Source: Halictus rubicundus
Taxonomy: Eukaryota; Arthropoda; Insecta; Hymenoptera; Halictidae
Direction: 5' to 3'
NCBI RefSeq assembly: GCF_050948215.1
Contig: NW_027489076.1
Coordinates: 1-64,000, forward strand
Length of the DNA: 64,000 nucleotides
Shown piece by piece: positions 30,173-44,511 of this stretch; position 1 is the first letter of the stretch, and each line of letters starts with the position of its first letter. Below the pieces are notes generated by a model, which was not told where the DNA came from, searched no databases, and saw nothing but the letters and a program-made list of their open reading frames with translations. The position numbers and the translations under genes were made by a program.

Positions 30173-33100
30173 TAAATCCTATATCGTATCCTCTATCCTA
30201 TCCTATCCTCTATCCTATCCTATCCTCCATCCTATCCTATCCTTTATCCTATCCTATCCTCTATCCTATCCTATCCTCTATCCTATCCTATTCTCTATCC
30301 TATCCTATCCTCTATCCTATCCTATCCTCTATCATATCCTATCCTCTATCCTATCCTATCCTCAATCCTATCCTATCCTCTATCCTATCCTATCCTCTAT
30401 CCTATATTATCCTCTATCCTATCCCATCCTCTATCCTATCCTATCCTCTATCATATCCTATCCTCTATCCTATCCTATCCTCTATCCTATCCTAGTCTCT
30501 ATCCTATCCTATCCTCTATCCTATCCTATCCTCTATCATATCCTATCCTCTATCCTATCCTATCCTGTATCCTATCCTATCCTCTATCCTATCCTATCCT
30601 CTATCCTATCCTACCCTCTATCGTATCCTATCCTCCATCCTATCCTATCCTCTATCGTATCCTATCCTCCATCCTATCCAATCCTATATCGTATCCTCTA
30701 TCCTATCCTATCCTCTATCCTATCCTATCCTCTATCCTATCCTATCCTCTATCCTATATTATCCTCTATCCTATCCTATCCTATCCTCTATCCTATCCTA
30801 TCCTCTATCCTATCCTATCCTCTATCCTATATTATCCTCTATCCTATCCTCTATCCTATCCTATCCTCTATCCTATCCTATCCTCTATCCTATCCTATTC
30901 TCTATCCTATCCTATCCTCTATCCTATCCTATCCTCTATCATATCCTATCCTCTATCCTATCCTATCCTCTATCCTATCCTTATCCTCTATCGTATCCTA
31001 TCCTCTATCCTATCCTATCCTCTATCCTATCCTATCCTCTATCCTATCCTATCCTCTATCCTATCCTCTATCCTATCCTATCCTATATCCTATCCTATCC
31101 TCTATCCTATCCTATCCTCTATCCTATCCTATCCTCTATCCTATCCTCTATCCTATCCTATCCTCTATCCTATCCTATCCTCTATCCTATCCTATTCTCT
31201 ATCCTATTCTATCCTCTATCCTATCGTATCCTCTATCGTATCCTATCCTCTATCCTATTAAATCCTATATCGTATCCTCTATCCTATCCTATCCTCTATC
31301 CTATCCTATCCTCTATCCTATCCTATCCTCTATCCTATCCTATCCTCTATCCTATCCTATCCTCTATCCTATCCTATCCTCTATCCTATCCTATCCTATC
31401 CTCTATCCTATATTATCCTCTATCCTATCCTATCCTATCCTCTATCCTATCCTATCCTCTATCCTATCCTATCCTCTATCCTATCCTATCCTCTATCCTA
31501 TCCTATCCTCTATCCTATCCTATCCTCTATCCTATATTATCCTCTATCCTATCCCATCCTCTATCCTATCCTATCCTCTATCCTATCCTATCCTCTATCC
31601 TATCCTATCCTCTATCCTATCCTATCCTCTATCCTATCCTATCCTCTATCCTATCCTATCCTCTATCCTATCCTGTCCTCTATCCTATCCTATCCTCTAT
31701 CCTATATTATCCTCTATCCTATCCCATCCTCTATCCTATCCTATCCTCTATCCTATCCTATCCTCCATCCTATCCAATCCTATATCGTATCCTCTATCCT
31801 ATCCTATCCTCTATCCTATCCTATCCTCTATCCTATCCTATCCTCTATCATATCCTATGCTCTATCCTATCCTATCCTCTATCCTATCCTATCCTCTATC
31901 CTACCCAATCCTATATCCTATCCTCTATCATATCCTATCCTCTATCCTATCCTATCCTCTATCCTATATTATCCTCTATCCTATCCCATCCTCTATCCTA
32001 TCCTATCCTCTATCCTATCCTATCCTCTATCCTATCCTATCCTATTCTCTATCCTATCCTATCCTCTATCCTATCGTATCCTCTATCGTATCCTATCCTA
32101 TATCCTATTAAATCCTATATCGTATCCTAAATCCTATATCGTATCCTCTATCATATCCTATCCTCTATCCTATCCTATCCTCCATCCTATCCTATCCTCT
32201 ATCCTATCCTATCCTCTATCCTATCCTATCCTCTATCCTATCCTATCCTCTATCCTATCCTATTCTCTATCCTATCCTATCCTCTATCCTATCCTATCCT
32301 CTATCCTATCCTATCCTCTATCATATCCTATCCTCTATCCTATCCTATCCTCTATCCTATCCTATCCTCTATCATATCCAATCCTCTATCCTATCCTATC
32401 CTCAATCCTATCCAATCCTCTATCCTATCCTATCCTCTATCCTATATTATCCTCTATCCTATCCCATCCTCTATCCTATCCTATCCTCTTTCCTATCCTA
32501 TCCTCTATCCTATCCTATCCTCTATCCTATCCTAGTCTCTATCCTATCCTATCCTCTATCCTATCCTATCCTCTATCATATCCTATCCTCTATCCTATCC
32601 TATCCTATATCCTATCCTATCCTCTATCCTATCCTATCCTCTATCCTATCCTATCCTCTATCCTATCCTATCCTCTATCCTATCCTATTCTCTATCCTAT
32701 TCTATCCTCTATCCTATCGTATCCTCTATCGTATCCTATCCTCTATCCTATTAAATCCTATATCGTATCCTCTATCCTATCCTATCCTCTATCCTATCCT
32801 ATCCTCTATCCTATCCTATCCTCTATCCTATCCTATCCTCCATCCTATCCAATCCTATATCGTATCCTCTATCCTATCCTATCCTCTATCCTATCCTATC
32901 CTCTATCCTATCCTATCCTCTATCATATCCTATGCTCTATCCTATCCTATCCTCTATCCTATCCTATCCTCTATCCTATCCAATCCTATATCCTATCCTC
33001 TATCATATCCTATCCTCTATCCTATCCTATCCTCTATCCTATATTATCCTCTATCCTATCCCATCCTCTATCCTATCCTATCCTCTATCCTATCCTATCC

Positions 33101-35749
33101 TCTATCCTATCCTATCCTATTCTCTATCCTATCCTATCCTCTATCCTATCGTATCCTATATCCTATTAAATCCTATATCGTATCCTAAATCCTATATCGT
33201 ATCCTCTATCATATCCTATCCTCTATCCTATCCTATCCTCCATCCTATCCTATCCTCTATCCTATCCTATCCTCTATCCTATCCTATCCTCTATCCTATC
33301 CTATCCTCTATCCTATCCTATTCTCTATCCTATCCTATCCTCTATCCTATCCTATCCTCTATCCTATCCTATCCTCTATCATATCCTATCCTCTATCCTA
33401 TCCTATCCTCTATCCTATCCTATCCTCTATCATATCCAATCCTCTATCCTATCCTATCCTCAATCCTATCCAATCCTCTATCCTATCCTATCCTCTATCC
33501 TATATTATCCTCTATCCTATCCCATCCTCTATCCTATCCTATCCTCTATCCTATCCCATCCTCTATCCTATCCTATCCTCTTTCCTATCCTATCCTCTAT
33601 CCTATCCTATCCTCTATCCTATCCTAGTCTCTATCCTATCCTATCCTCTATCCTATCCTATCCTCTATCCTATCCTATCCTCTATCCTATCCTATCCTCT
33701 ATCCTATCCCATCCTCTATCCTATCCTATCCTCTATCCTATCCTATCCTCTATCCTATCCTATCCTCTATCCTATCCTATCCTCTATCCTATCCTATCCT
33801 CTATCCTATCCTATCCTCTATCCTATCCTATCCTCTATCCTATCCTATCCTCTATCCTATCCTGTCCTCTATCCTATCCTATCCTCTATCCTATATTATC
33901 CTCTATCCTATCCCATCCTCTATCCTATCCTATCCTCTATCCTATCCTATCCTCCATCCTATCCAATCCTATATCGTATCCTCTATCCTATCCTATCCTC
34001 TATCCTATCCTATCCTCTATCATATCCTATGCTCTATCCTATCCTATCCTCTATCCTATCCTATCCTCTATCCTATCCAATCCTATATCCTATCCTCTAT
34101 CATATCCTATCCTCTATCCTATCCTATCCTCTATCCTATATTATCCTCTATCCTATCCCATCCTCTATCCTATCCTATCCTCTATCCTATCCTATCCTCT
34201 ATCCTATCCTATCCTATTCTCTATCCTATCCTATCCTCTATCCTATCGTATCCTCTATCGTATCCTATCCTATATCCTATTAAATCCTATATCGTATCCT
34301 AAATCCTATATCGTATCCTCTATCATATCCTATCCTCTATCCTATCCTATCCTCCATCCTATCCTATCCTCTATCCTATCCTATCCTCTATCCTATCCTA
34401 TCCTCTATCCTATCCTATCCTCTATCCTATCCTATTCTCTATCCTATCCTATCCTCTATCCTATCCTATCCTCTATCCTATCCTATCCTCTATCCTATAT
34501 TATCCTCTATCCTATCCCATCCTCTATCCTATCCTATCCTCTATCCTATCCTATCCTCTATCCTATCCTATCCTCTATCCTATCCTAGTCTCTATCCTAT
34601 CCTATCCTCTATCCTATCCTATCCTCTATCATATCCTATCCTCTATCCTATCCTATCCTGTATCCTATCCTATCCTCTCTCCTATCCTATCCTCTATCCT
34701 ATCCTATCCTCTATCCTATCCTATCCTCTATCATATCCTATCCTCTATCCTATCCTATCCTGTATCCTATTCTATCCTCTATCCTATCCTATCCTCTATC
34801 CTATCCTATCCTGTATCATATCCTATCCTCTATCCTATCCTATCCTCTATCCTATTCTATCCTCTATCCTATCCTATCCTCTATCCTATCCCATCCTCTA
34901 TCCTATCCTATCCTCTATCCTATCCTATCCTCTATCGTATCCTATCCTCTATCCTATTAAATCCTATATCGTATCCTCTATCCTATCCTATCCTCTATCC
35001 TATCCTATCCTCTATCCTATCCTATCCTCTATCCTATCCCATCCTCTATCCTATCCTATCCTCTATCCTATATTATCCTCTATCCTATCCTATCCTATCC
35101 TCTATCCTATCCTATTCTCTATCCTATCCTATCCTCTATCGTATCCTATCCTCCATCCTATCCAATCCTATATCGTATCCTCTATCCTATCCTATCCTCT
35201 ATCCTATCCTATCCTGTATCCTATTCTATCCTCTATCCTATCCTATCCTCTATCCTATCCTATCCTGTATCATATCCTATCCTCTATCCTATCCTATCCT
35301 CTATCCTATTCTATCCTCTATCCTAACCAATCCTACATCCTATTCTCTATCCTATCCTATCCTCTATCGTATCCTATCCTCCATCCTATCCAATCCTATA
35401 TCGTATCCTCTATCCTATCCTATCCTCTATCCTATCCTCTATCATATCCTATCCTCTATCCTATCCTATCCTCTATCCTATCCTATCCGCTATCCTATCC
35501 AATCCTATATCCTATTCTCTGTCCTATCCTATCCTCTATCCTATCCTATCCCCTATCCTATCCTATCCTCTATCCCATATTATCCTCTATCCTATCCCAT
35601 CCTCTATCCTATCCTATCCTCTATCCTATCCTATCCTCTATCCTATCCTATCCTCTATCCTATCCTATTCTCTGTCCTATCCTATCCTCTATCCTATCGT
35701 ATCCTCTATCGTATCCTATCCTCTATCCTATTAAATCCTATATCGTATC
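30173..35749 (+). repeat. Satellite A super-unit (about 5.58 kb)
   Basis: Third unit with the same junction word at both ends. It holds three 252-bp blocks (31857, 32932 and 34029), one more than its neighbours, so an internal ~1.1-kb duplication probably distinguishes it. It starts with the same series TTTATCC, CTCAATCC, CCTAGTCTC, CTGTATCC and CTCTATCGTATCC seen after 24307 and 35750. Confidence 0.55.
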
Positions 35750-38700
35750 CTAAATCCTATATCGTATCCTCTATCCTATCCTATCCTCTATCCTATCCTA
35801 TCCTCCATCCTATCCTATCCTTTATCCTATCCTATCCTCTATCCTATCCTATCCTCTATCCTAACCTATTCTCTATCCTATCCTATCCTCTATCCTATCC
35901 TATCCTCTATCCTATCCTATCCTCTATCCTATCCTATCCTCTATCCTATCCTATCCTCTATCCTATCCTATCCTCTATCATATCCTATCCTCTATCCTAT
36001 CCTATCCTCAATCCTATCCTATCCTCTATCCTATCCTATCCTCTATCCTATATTATCCTCTATCCTATCCCATCCTCTATCCTATCCTATCCTCTATCAT
36101 ATCCTATCCTCTATCCTATCCTATCCTCTATCCTATCCTAGTCTCTATCCTATCCTATCCTCTATCCTATCCTATCCTCTATCATATCCTATCCTCTATC
36201 CTATCCTATCCTGTATCCTATCCTATCCTCTATCCTATCCTATCCTCTATCCTATCCTATCCTCTATCGTATCCTATCCTCCATCCTATCCTATCCTCTA
36301 TCGTATCCTATCCTCCATCCTATCCAATCCTATATCGTATCCTCTATCCTATCCTATCCTCTATCCTATCCTATCCTCTATCCTATCCTATCCTCTATCC
36401 TATCCTATCCTCTATCCTATATTATCCTCTATCCTATCCTATCCTATCCTCTATCCTATCCTATCCTCTATCCTATCCTATCCTCTATCCTATATTATCC
36501 TCTATCCTATCCTATCCTATCCTCTATCCTATCCTATCCTCTATCCTATCCTATCCTCTATCCTATCCTATTCTCTATCCTATCCTATCCTCTATCCTAT
36601 CCTATCCTCTATCATATCCTATCCTCTATCCTATCCTATCCTCTATCCTATCCTTATCCTCTATCGTATCCTATCCTCTATCCTATCCTATCCTCTATCC
36701 TATCCTATCCTCTATCCTATCCTATCCTCTATCCTATCCTCTATCCTATCCTATCCTATATCCTATCCTATCCTCTATCCTATCCTATCCTCTATCCTAT
36801 CCTATCCTCTATCCTATCCTCTATCCTATCCTATCCTCTATCCTATCCTATCCTCTATCCTATCCTATTCTCTATCCTATTCTATCCTCTATCCTATCGT
36901 ATCCTCTATCGTATCCTATCCTCTATCCTATTAAATCCTATATCGTATCCTCTATCCTATCCTATCCTCTATCCTATCCTATCCTCTATCCTATCCTATC
37001 CTCTATCCTATCCTATCCTCTATCCTATCCTATCCTCTATCCTATCCTATCCTATCCTCTATCCTATATTATCCTCTATCCTATCCTATCCTATCCTCTA
37101 TCCTATCCTATCCTCTATCCTATCCTATCCTCTATCCTATCCTATCCTCTATCCTATCCTATCCTCTATCCTATCCTATCCTCTATCCTATATTATCCTC
37201 TATCCTATCCCATCCTCTATCCTATCCTATCCTCTATCCTATCCTATCCTCTATCCTATCCTATCCTCTATCCTATCCTATCCTCTATCCTATCCTATCC
37301 TCTATCCTATCCTATCCTCTATCCTATCCTGTCCTCTATCCTATCCTATCCTCTATCCTATATTATCCTCTATCCTATCCCATCCTCTATCCTATCCTAT
37401 CCTCTATCCTATCCTATCCTCCATCCTATCCAATCCTATATCGTATCCTCTATCCTATCCTATCCTCTATCCTATCCTATCCTCTATCCTATCCTATCCT
37501 CTATCATATCCTATGCTCTATCCTATCCTATCCTCTATCCTATCCTATCCTCTATCCTATCCAATCCTATATCCTATCCTCTATCATATCCTATCCTCTA
37601 TCCTATCCTATCCTCTATCCTATATTATCCTCTATCCTATCCCATCCTCTATCCTATCCTATCCTCTATCCTATCCTATCCTCTATCCTATCCTATCCTA
37701 TTCTCTATCCTATCCTATCCTCTATCCTATCGTATCCTCTATCGTATCCTATCCTATATCCTATTAAATCCTATATCGTATCCTAAATCCTATATCGTAT
37801 CCTCTATCATATCCTATCCTCTATCCTATCCTATCCTCCATCCTATCCTATCCTCTATCCTATCCTATCCTCTATCCTATCTTATCCTCTATCCTATCCT
37901 ATCCTCTATCCTATCCTATTCTCTATCCTATCCTATCCTCTATCCTATCCTATCCTCTATCCTATCCTATCCTCTATCATATCCTATCCTCTATCCTATC
38001 CTATCCTCTATCCTATCCTATCCTCTATCATATCCAATCCTCTATCCTATCCTATCCTCAATCCTATCCAATCCTCTATCCTATCCTATCCTCTATCCTA
38101 TATTATCCTCTATCCTATCCCATCCTCTATCCTATCCTATCCTCTATCCTATCCTATCCTCTATCCTATCCTATCCTCTATCCTATCCTAGTCTCTATCC
38201 TATCCTATCCTCTATCCTATCCTATCCTCTATCATATCCTATCCTCTATCCTATCCTATCCTATATCCTATCCTATCCTCTATCCTATCCTATCCTCTAT
38301 CCTATCCTATCCTCTATCCTATCCTCTATCCTATCCTATCCTCTATCCTATCCTATCCTCTATCCTATCCTATTCTCTATCCTATTCTATCCTCTATCCT
38401 ATCGTATCCTCTATCGTATCCTATCCTCTATCCTATTAAATCCTATATCGTATCCTCTATCCTATCCTATCCTCTATCCTATCCTATCCTCTATCCTATC
38501 CTATCCTCTATCCTATCCTATCCTATCCTCTATCCTATATTATCCTCTATCCTATCCTATCCTATCCTCTATCCTATCCTATCCTCTATCCTATCCTATC
38601 CTCTATCCTATCCTATCCTCTATCCTATCCTATCCTCTATCCTATCCTATCCTCTATCCTATCCCATCCTCTATCCTATCCTATCCTCTATCCTATCCTA

Positions 38701-41112
38701 TCCTCTATCCTATCCTATCCTCTATCCTATCCTATCCTCTATCCTATCCTATCCTCTATCCTATCCTATCCTCTATCCTATCCTATCCTCTATCCTATCC
38801 TGTCCTCTATCCTATCCTATCCTCTATCCTATATTATCCTCTATCCTATCCCATCCTCTATCCTATCCTATCCTCTATCCTATCCTATCCTCCATCCTAT
38901 CCAATCCTATATCGTATCCTCTATCCTATCCTATCCTCTATCCTATCCTATCCTCTATCATATCCTATGCTCTATCCTATCCTATCCTCTATCCTATCCT
39001 ATCCTCTATCCTATCCAATCCTATATCCTATCCTCTATCATATCCTATCCTCTATCCTATCCTATCCTCTATCCTATATTATCCTCTATCCTATCCCATC
39101 CTCTATCCTATCCTATCCTCTATCCTATCCTATCCTCTATCCTATCCTATCCTATTCTCTATCCTATCCTATCCTCTATCCTATCGTATCCTCTATCGTA
39201 TCCTATCCTATATCCTATTAAATCCTATATCGTATCCTAAATCCTATATCGTATCCTAAATCCTATATCGTATCCTCTATCATATCCTATCCTCTATCCT
39301 ATCCTATCCTCCATCCTATCCTATCCTCTATCCTATCCTATCCTCTATCCTATCCTATCCTCTATCCTATCCTATCCTCTATCCTATCCTATTCTCTATC
39401 CTATCCTATCCTCTATCCTATCCTATCCTCTATCCTATCCTATCCTCTATCCTATATTATCCTCTATCCTATCCCATCCTCTATCCTATCCTATCCTCTA
39501 TCCTATCCTATCCTCTATCCTATCCTATCCTCTATCCTATCCTAGTCTCTATCCTATCCTATCCTCTATCCTATTCTATCCTCTATCATATCCTATCCTC
39601 TATCCTATCCTATCCTGTATCCTATCCTATCCTCTATCCTATCCTATCCTCTATCCTATCCTATCCTCTATCCTATCCTATCCTCTATCATATCCTATCC
39701 TCTATCCTATCCTATCCTGTATCCTATTCTATCCTCTATCCTATCCTATCCTCTATCCTATCCTATCCTGTATCATATCCTATCCTCTATCCTATCCTAT
39801 CCTCTATCCTATTCTATCCTCTATCCTATCCTATCCTCTATCCTATCCCATCCTCTATCCTATCCTATCCTCTATCCTATCCTATCCTCTATCGTATCCT
39901 ATCCTCTATCCTATTAAATCCTATATCGTATCCTCTATCCTATCCTATCCTCTATCCTATCCTATCCTCTATCCTATCCTATCCTCTATCCTATCCCATC
40001 CTCTATCCTATCCTATCCTCTATCCTATATTATCCTCTATCCTATCCTATCCTATCCTCTATCCTATCCTATTCTCTATCCTATCCTATCCTCTATCGTA
40101 TCCTATCCTCCATCCTATCCAATCCTATATCGTATCCTCTATCCTATCCTATCCTCTATCCTATCCTATCCTGTATCCTATTCTATCCTCTATCCTATCC
40201 TATCCTCTATCCTATCCTATCCTGTATCATATCCTATCCTCTATCCTATCCTATCCTCTATCCTATTCTATCCTCTATCCTAACCAATCCTACATCCTAT
40301 TCTCTATCCTATCCTATCCTCTATCGTATCCTATCCTCCATCCTATCCAATCCTATATCGTATCCTCTATCCTATCCTATCCTCTATCCTATCCTATCCT
40401 CTATCCTATCCTATCCTCTATCATATCCTATGCTCTATCCTATCCTATCCTCTATCCTATCCTATCCTCTATCCAATCCTATCCTCTATCATATCCTATG
40501 CTCTATCCTATCCTATCCTCTATCCTATCCTATCCAATCCTATATCCTATCCTCTATCATATCCTATCCTCTATCCTATCCTATCCTCTATCCTATCCTA
40601 TCCGCTATCCTATCCAATCCTATATCCTATTCTCTGTCCTATCCTATCCTCTATCCTATCCTATCCTCTATCCTATATTATCCTCTATCCTATCCCATCC
40701 TCTATCCTATCCTATCCTCTATCCTATCCTATCCTCTATCCTATCCTATCCTCTATCCTATCCTATTCTCTATCCTATCCTATCCTCTATCCTATCGTAT
40801 CCTCTATCGTATCCTATCCTCTATCCTATTAAATCCTATATCGTATCCTCTATCCTATCAGATCCTCTATCCTATCCTATCCTCTATCCTATCCTATCCT
40901 CTATCCTATCCTCTATCCTATCCTATCCTCTATCCTATCCTATCCTCTATCCTATCCTATCCTCTATCCTATCCTATCCTCTATCCTATCCTATTCTCTA
41001 TCCTATTCTATCCTCTATCCTATCGTATCCTCTATCGTATCCTATCCTCTATCCTATTAAATCCTATATCGTATCCTCTATCCTATCCTATCCTCTATCC
41101 TATCCTATCCTC

Positions 41113-41940
41113 TATCCTGTATCATATCCTATCCTCTATCCTATCCTATCCTCTATCCTATTCTATCCTCTATCCTATCCTATCCTCTATCCTATCCCAT
41201 CCTCTATCCTATCCTATCCTCTATCCTATCCTATCCTCTATCGTATCCTATCCTCTATCCTATTAAATCCTATATCGTATCCTCTATCCTATCCTATCCT
41301 CTATCCTATCCTATCCTCTATCCTATCCTATCCTCTATCCTATCCCATCCTCTATCCTATCCTATCCTCTATCCTATATTATCCTCTATCCTATCCTATC
41401 CTATCCTCTATCCTATCCTATTCTCTATCCTATCCTATCCTCTATCGTATCCTATCCTCCATCCTATCCAATCCTATATCGTATCCTCTATCCTATCCTA
41501 TCATCTATCCTATCCTATCCTGTATCGTATTCTATCCTCTATCCTATCCTATCCTCTATCCTATCCTATCCTGTATCATATCCTATCCTCTATCCTATCC
41601 TATCCTCTATCCTATCCTATCCTCTATCCTATCCTATTCTCTATCCTATTCTATCCTCTATCCTATCGTATCCTCTATCGTATCCTATCCTCTATCCTAT
41701 TAAATCCTATATCGTATCCTCTATCCTATCCTATCCTCTATCCTATCCTATCCTCTATCCTATCCTATCCTCTATCCTGTATCATATCCTATCCTCTATC
41801 CTATCCTATCCTCTATCCTATTCTATCCTCTATCCTATCCTATCCTCTATCCTATCCCATCCTCTATCCTATCCTATCCTCTATCCTATCCTATCCTCTA
41901 TCGTATCCTATCCTCTATCCTATTAAATCCTATATCGTAT
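41113..41940 (+). repeat. Local satellite A duplication, 662-bp step
   Basis: The block from CTCTATCCTGTATCATATCC to CTATTAAATCC at 41113-41278 is repeated at 41775-41940, and shorter versions occur near 43150 and 43360. This part of the array, next to the retrotransposon insertion, has a different higher-order pattern from 20-40 kb. Confidence 0.65.
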
Positions 41941-44506
41941 CCTCTATCCTATCCTATCCTCTATCCTATCCTATCCTCTATCCTATCCTATCCTCTATCC
42001 TATCCTATCCTCTATCCTATCCTATCCTCTATCCTATCCTCTATCCTATCCTATCCTATATCCTATCCTATCCTCTATCCTATCCTATCCTCTATCCTAT
42101 CCTATCCTCTATCCTATCCTCTATCCTATCCTATCCTCTATCCTATCCTATCCTCTAACCTATCCTATTCTCTATCCTATTCTATCCTCTATCCTATCGT
42201 ATCCTCTATCGTATCCTATCCTCTATCCTATTAAATCCTATATCGTATCCTCTATCCTATCCTATCCTCTATCCTATCCTATCCTCTATCCTATCCTATC
42301 CTCTATCCTATCCTATCCTCTATCCTATCCTATCCTCTATCCTATCCTATCCTCTATCCTATCCTATCCTCTATCCTATCCTATCCTCTATCCTATCCTA
42401 TCCTATCCTCTATCCTATATTATCCTCTATCCTATCCTATCCTATCCTCTATCCTATCCTATCCTCTATCCTATCCTATCCTCTATCCTATCCTATCCTC
42501 TATCCTATCCTATCCTCTATCCTATATTATCCTCTATCCTATCCCATCCTCTATCCTATCCTATCCTCTATCCTATCCTATCCTCTATCCTATCCTATCC
42601 TCTATCCTATCCTATCCTCTATCCTATCCTATCCTCTATCCTATCCTCTATCCTATTAAATCCTATATCGTATCCTCTATCCTATCCTATCCTCTATCCT
42701 ATCCTATCCTCTATCCTATCCTATCCTCTATCCTATCCCATCCTCTATCCTATCCTATCCTCTATCCTATATTATCCTCTATCCTATCCTATCCTATCCT
42801 CTATCCTATCCTATTCTCTATCCTATCCTATCCTCTATCGTATCCTATCGTCCATCCTATCCAATCCTATATCGTATCCTCTATCCTATCCTATCCTCTA
42901 TCCTATCCTATCCTCTATCCTATCCTATCCTGTATCCTATTCTATCCTCTATCCTATCCTATCCTCTATCCTATCCTATCCTGTATCATATCCTATCCTC
43001 TATCCTATCCTATCCTCTATCCTATCCTATCCTCTATCCTATCCTATTCTCTATCCTATTCTATCCTCTATCCTATCGTATCCTCTATCGTATCCTATCC
43101 TCTATCCTATTAAATCCTATATCGTATCCTCTATCCTATCCTATCCTCTATCCTGTATCATATCCTATCCTCTATCCTATCCTATCCTCTATCCTATTCT
43201 ATCCTCTATCCTATCCTATCCTCTATCCTATCCCATCCTCTATCCTATCCTATCCTCTATCCTATCCTATCCTCTATCGTATCGTATCCTCTATCCTATT
43301 AAATCCTATATCGTATCCTCTATCCTATCCTATCCTCTATCCTATCCTATCCTCTATCCTGTATCATATCCTATCCTCTATCCTATCCTATCCTCTATCC
43401 TATCCTATCCTCTATCCTATCCTATCCTCTATCCTATCCTATCCTCTATCCTATCCTATCCTCTATCCTATCCTATCCTCTATCATATCCTATGCTGTAT
43501 CCTATCCTATCCACTATCCTATCCTATCCTCTATCCTATCCAATCCTTTATCCTATCCTCTATCATATCCTATCCTCTATCCTATCCTATCCTCTATCCT
43601 ATCCTATCCTCTATCCTATCCAATCCTATATCCTATCCTCTATCATATCCTATCCTCTATCCTATCCTATCCTCCATCCTATCCAATCCTATATCGTATC
43701 CACTATCCTATGCTATCCTCTATCCTATCCTATTCTCTATCCTATCCTATCCTCTATCCTATCCTATCCTCTATCCTATCCTATCCTCTATCCTATCCTA
43801 TCCTCTATCCTATCCTATCCTCTATCCTATCCTATCCTCTATCCTATCCTATCCTCTATCTTATCCTATCCTCTATCCTATCCTATCCTCTATCCTATCC
43901 TATGCTCTATCCTATCCTATCCTCTATCCTACCCTATCCTCTATCATATCCTATCCTCTATCCTATCCTATCCTCAATCCTATCCTATCCTCTATCCTAT
44001 CCTATCCTCTATCCTATATTATCCTCTATCCTATCCCATCCTCTATCCTATCCTATCCTCTATCCTATCCTATCCTCTATCCTATCCTATCCTCTATCCT
44101 ATCCTAGTCTCTATCCTATCCTATCCTCTATCCTGTCCTATCCTCTATCATATCCTATCCTCTATCCTATCCTATCCTGTATCCTATCCTATCCTCTATC
44201 CTATCCTATCCTCTATCCTATCCTATCCTGTATCATATCCTATCCTCTATCCTATCCTATCCTCTATCCTATTCTATCCTCTATCCTATCCTATCCTCTA
44301 TCCTATCCCATCCTCTATCCTATCCTATCCTCTATCCTATCCTATCCTCTATCGTATCCTATCCTCTATCCTATTAAATCCTATATCGTATCCTCTATCC
44401 TATCCTATCCTCTATCCTATCCTATCCTCTATCCTATCCTATCCTCTATCCTATATTATCCTCTATCCTATCGTATCCTATACTCTATCGTATCCTATCC
44501 TCTATC

Positions 44507-44511
44507 CTATT
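44507..44511. repeat. Target-site duplication, left copy (CTATT)
   Basis: The five bases before the 5' LTR are identical to the five after the 3' LTR (52387-52391). Together they fall inside the satellite word CTATTAAATCC, so the pre-insertion site can be read unambiguously. A 5-bp duplication is usual for BEL/Pao elements. Confidence 0.92.

Larger units (their letters stand above)
15791..44511 (+). repeat. Satellite A main array, CTATCCTATCCT orientation
   Basis: About 28.7 kb of the 12-bp unit CTATCCTATCCT with a limited set of variants: TATATTATCC, CTATTAAATCC, CCATCCTATCCAATCC, CCTAGTCTC, CCTGTCCTC, CATATCCTATGCTC and TATCGTATCC. These variants occur in fixed order and define higher-order units. 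A 252-bp open block recurs nearly unchanged at 16668, 18782, 21835, 23273, 27026, 28480, 31857, 32932, 34029, 37513 and 38967 (and 61248 beyond the elements). The strand is almost free of G. The open frames come from the 12-bp (4-codon) periodicity and are not genes. Confidence 0.95.

Noticed and set aside
16668..44500. Repeated Tyr-Pro-Ile-Leu-Ser open frames (84-575 codons) as a gene family
   Set aside because: They arise from a 12-bp unit divisible by three. Starts and ends fall at satellite variants such as ATGCTC and TAAATCC.
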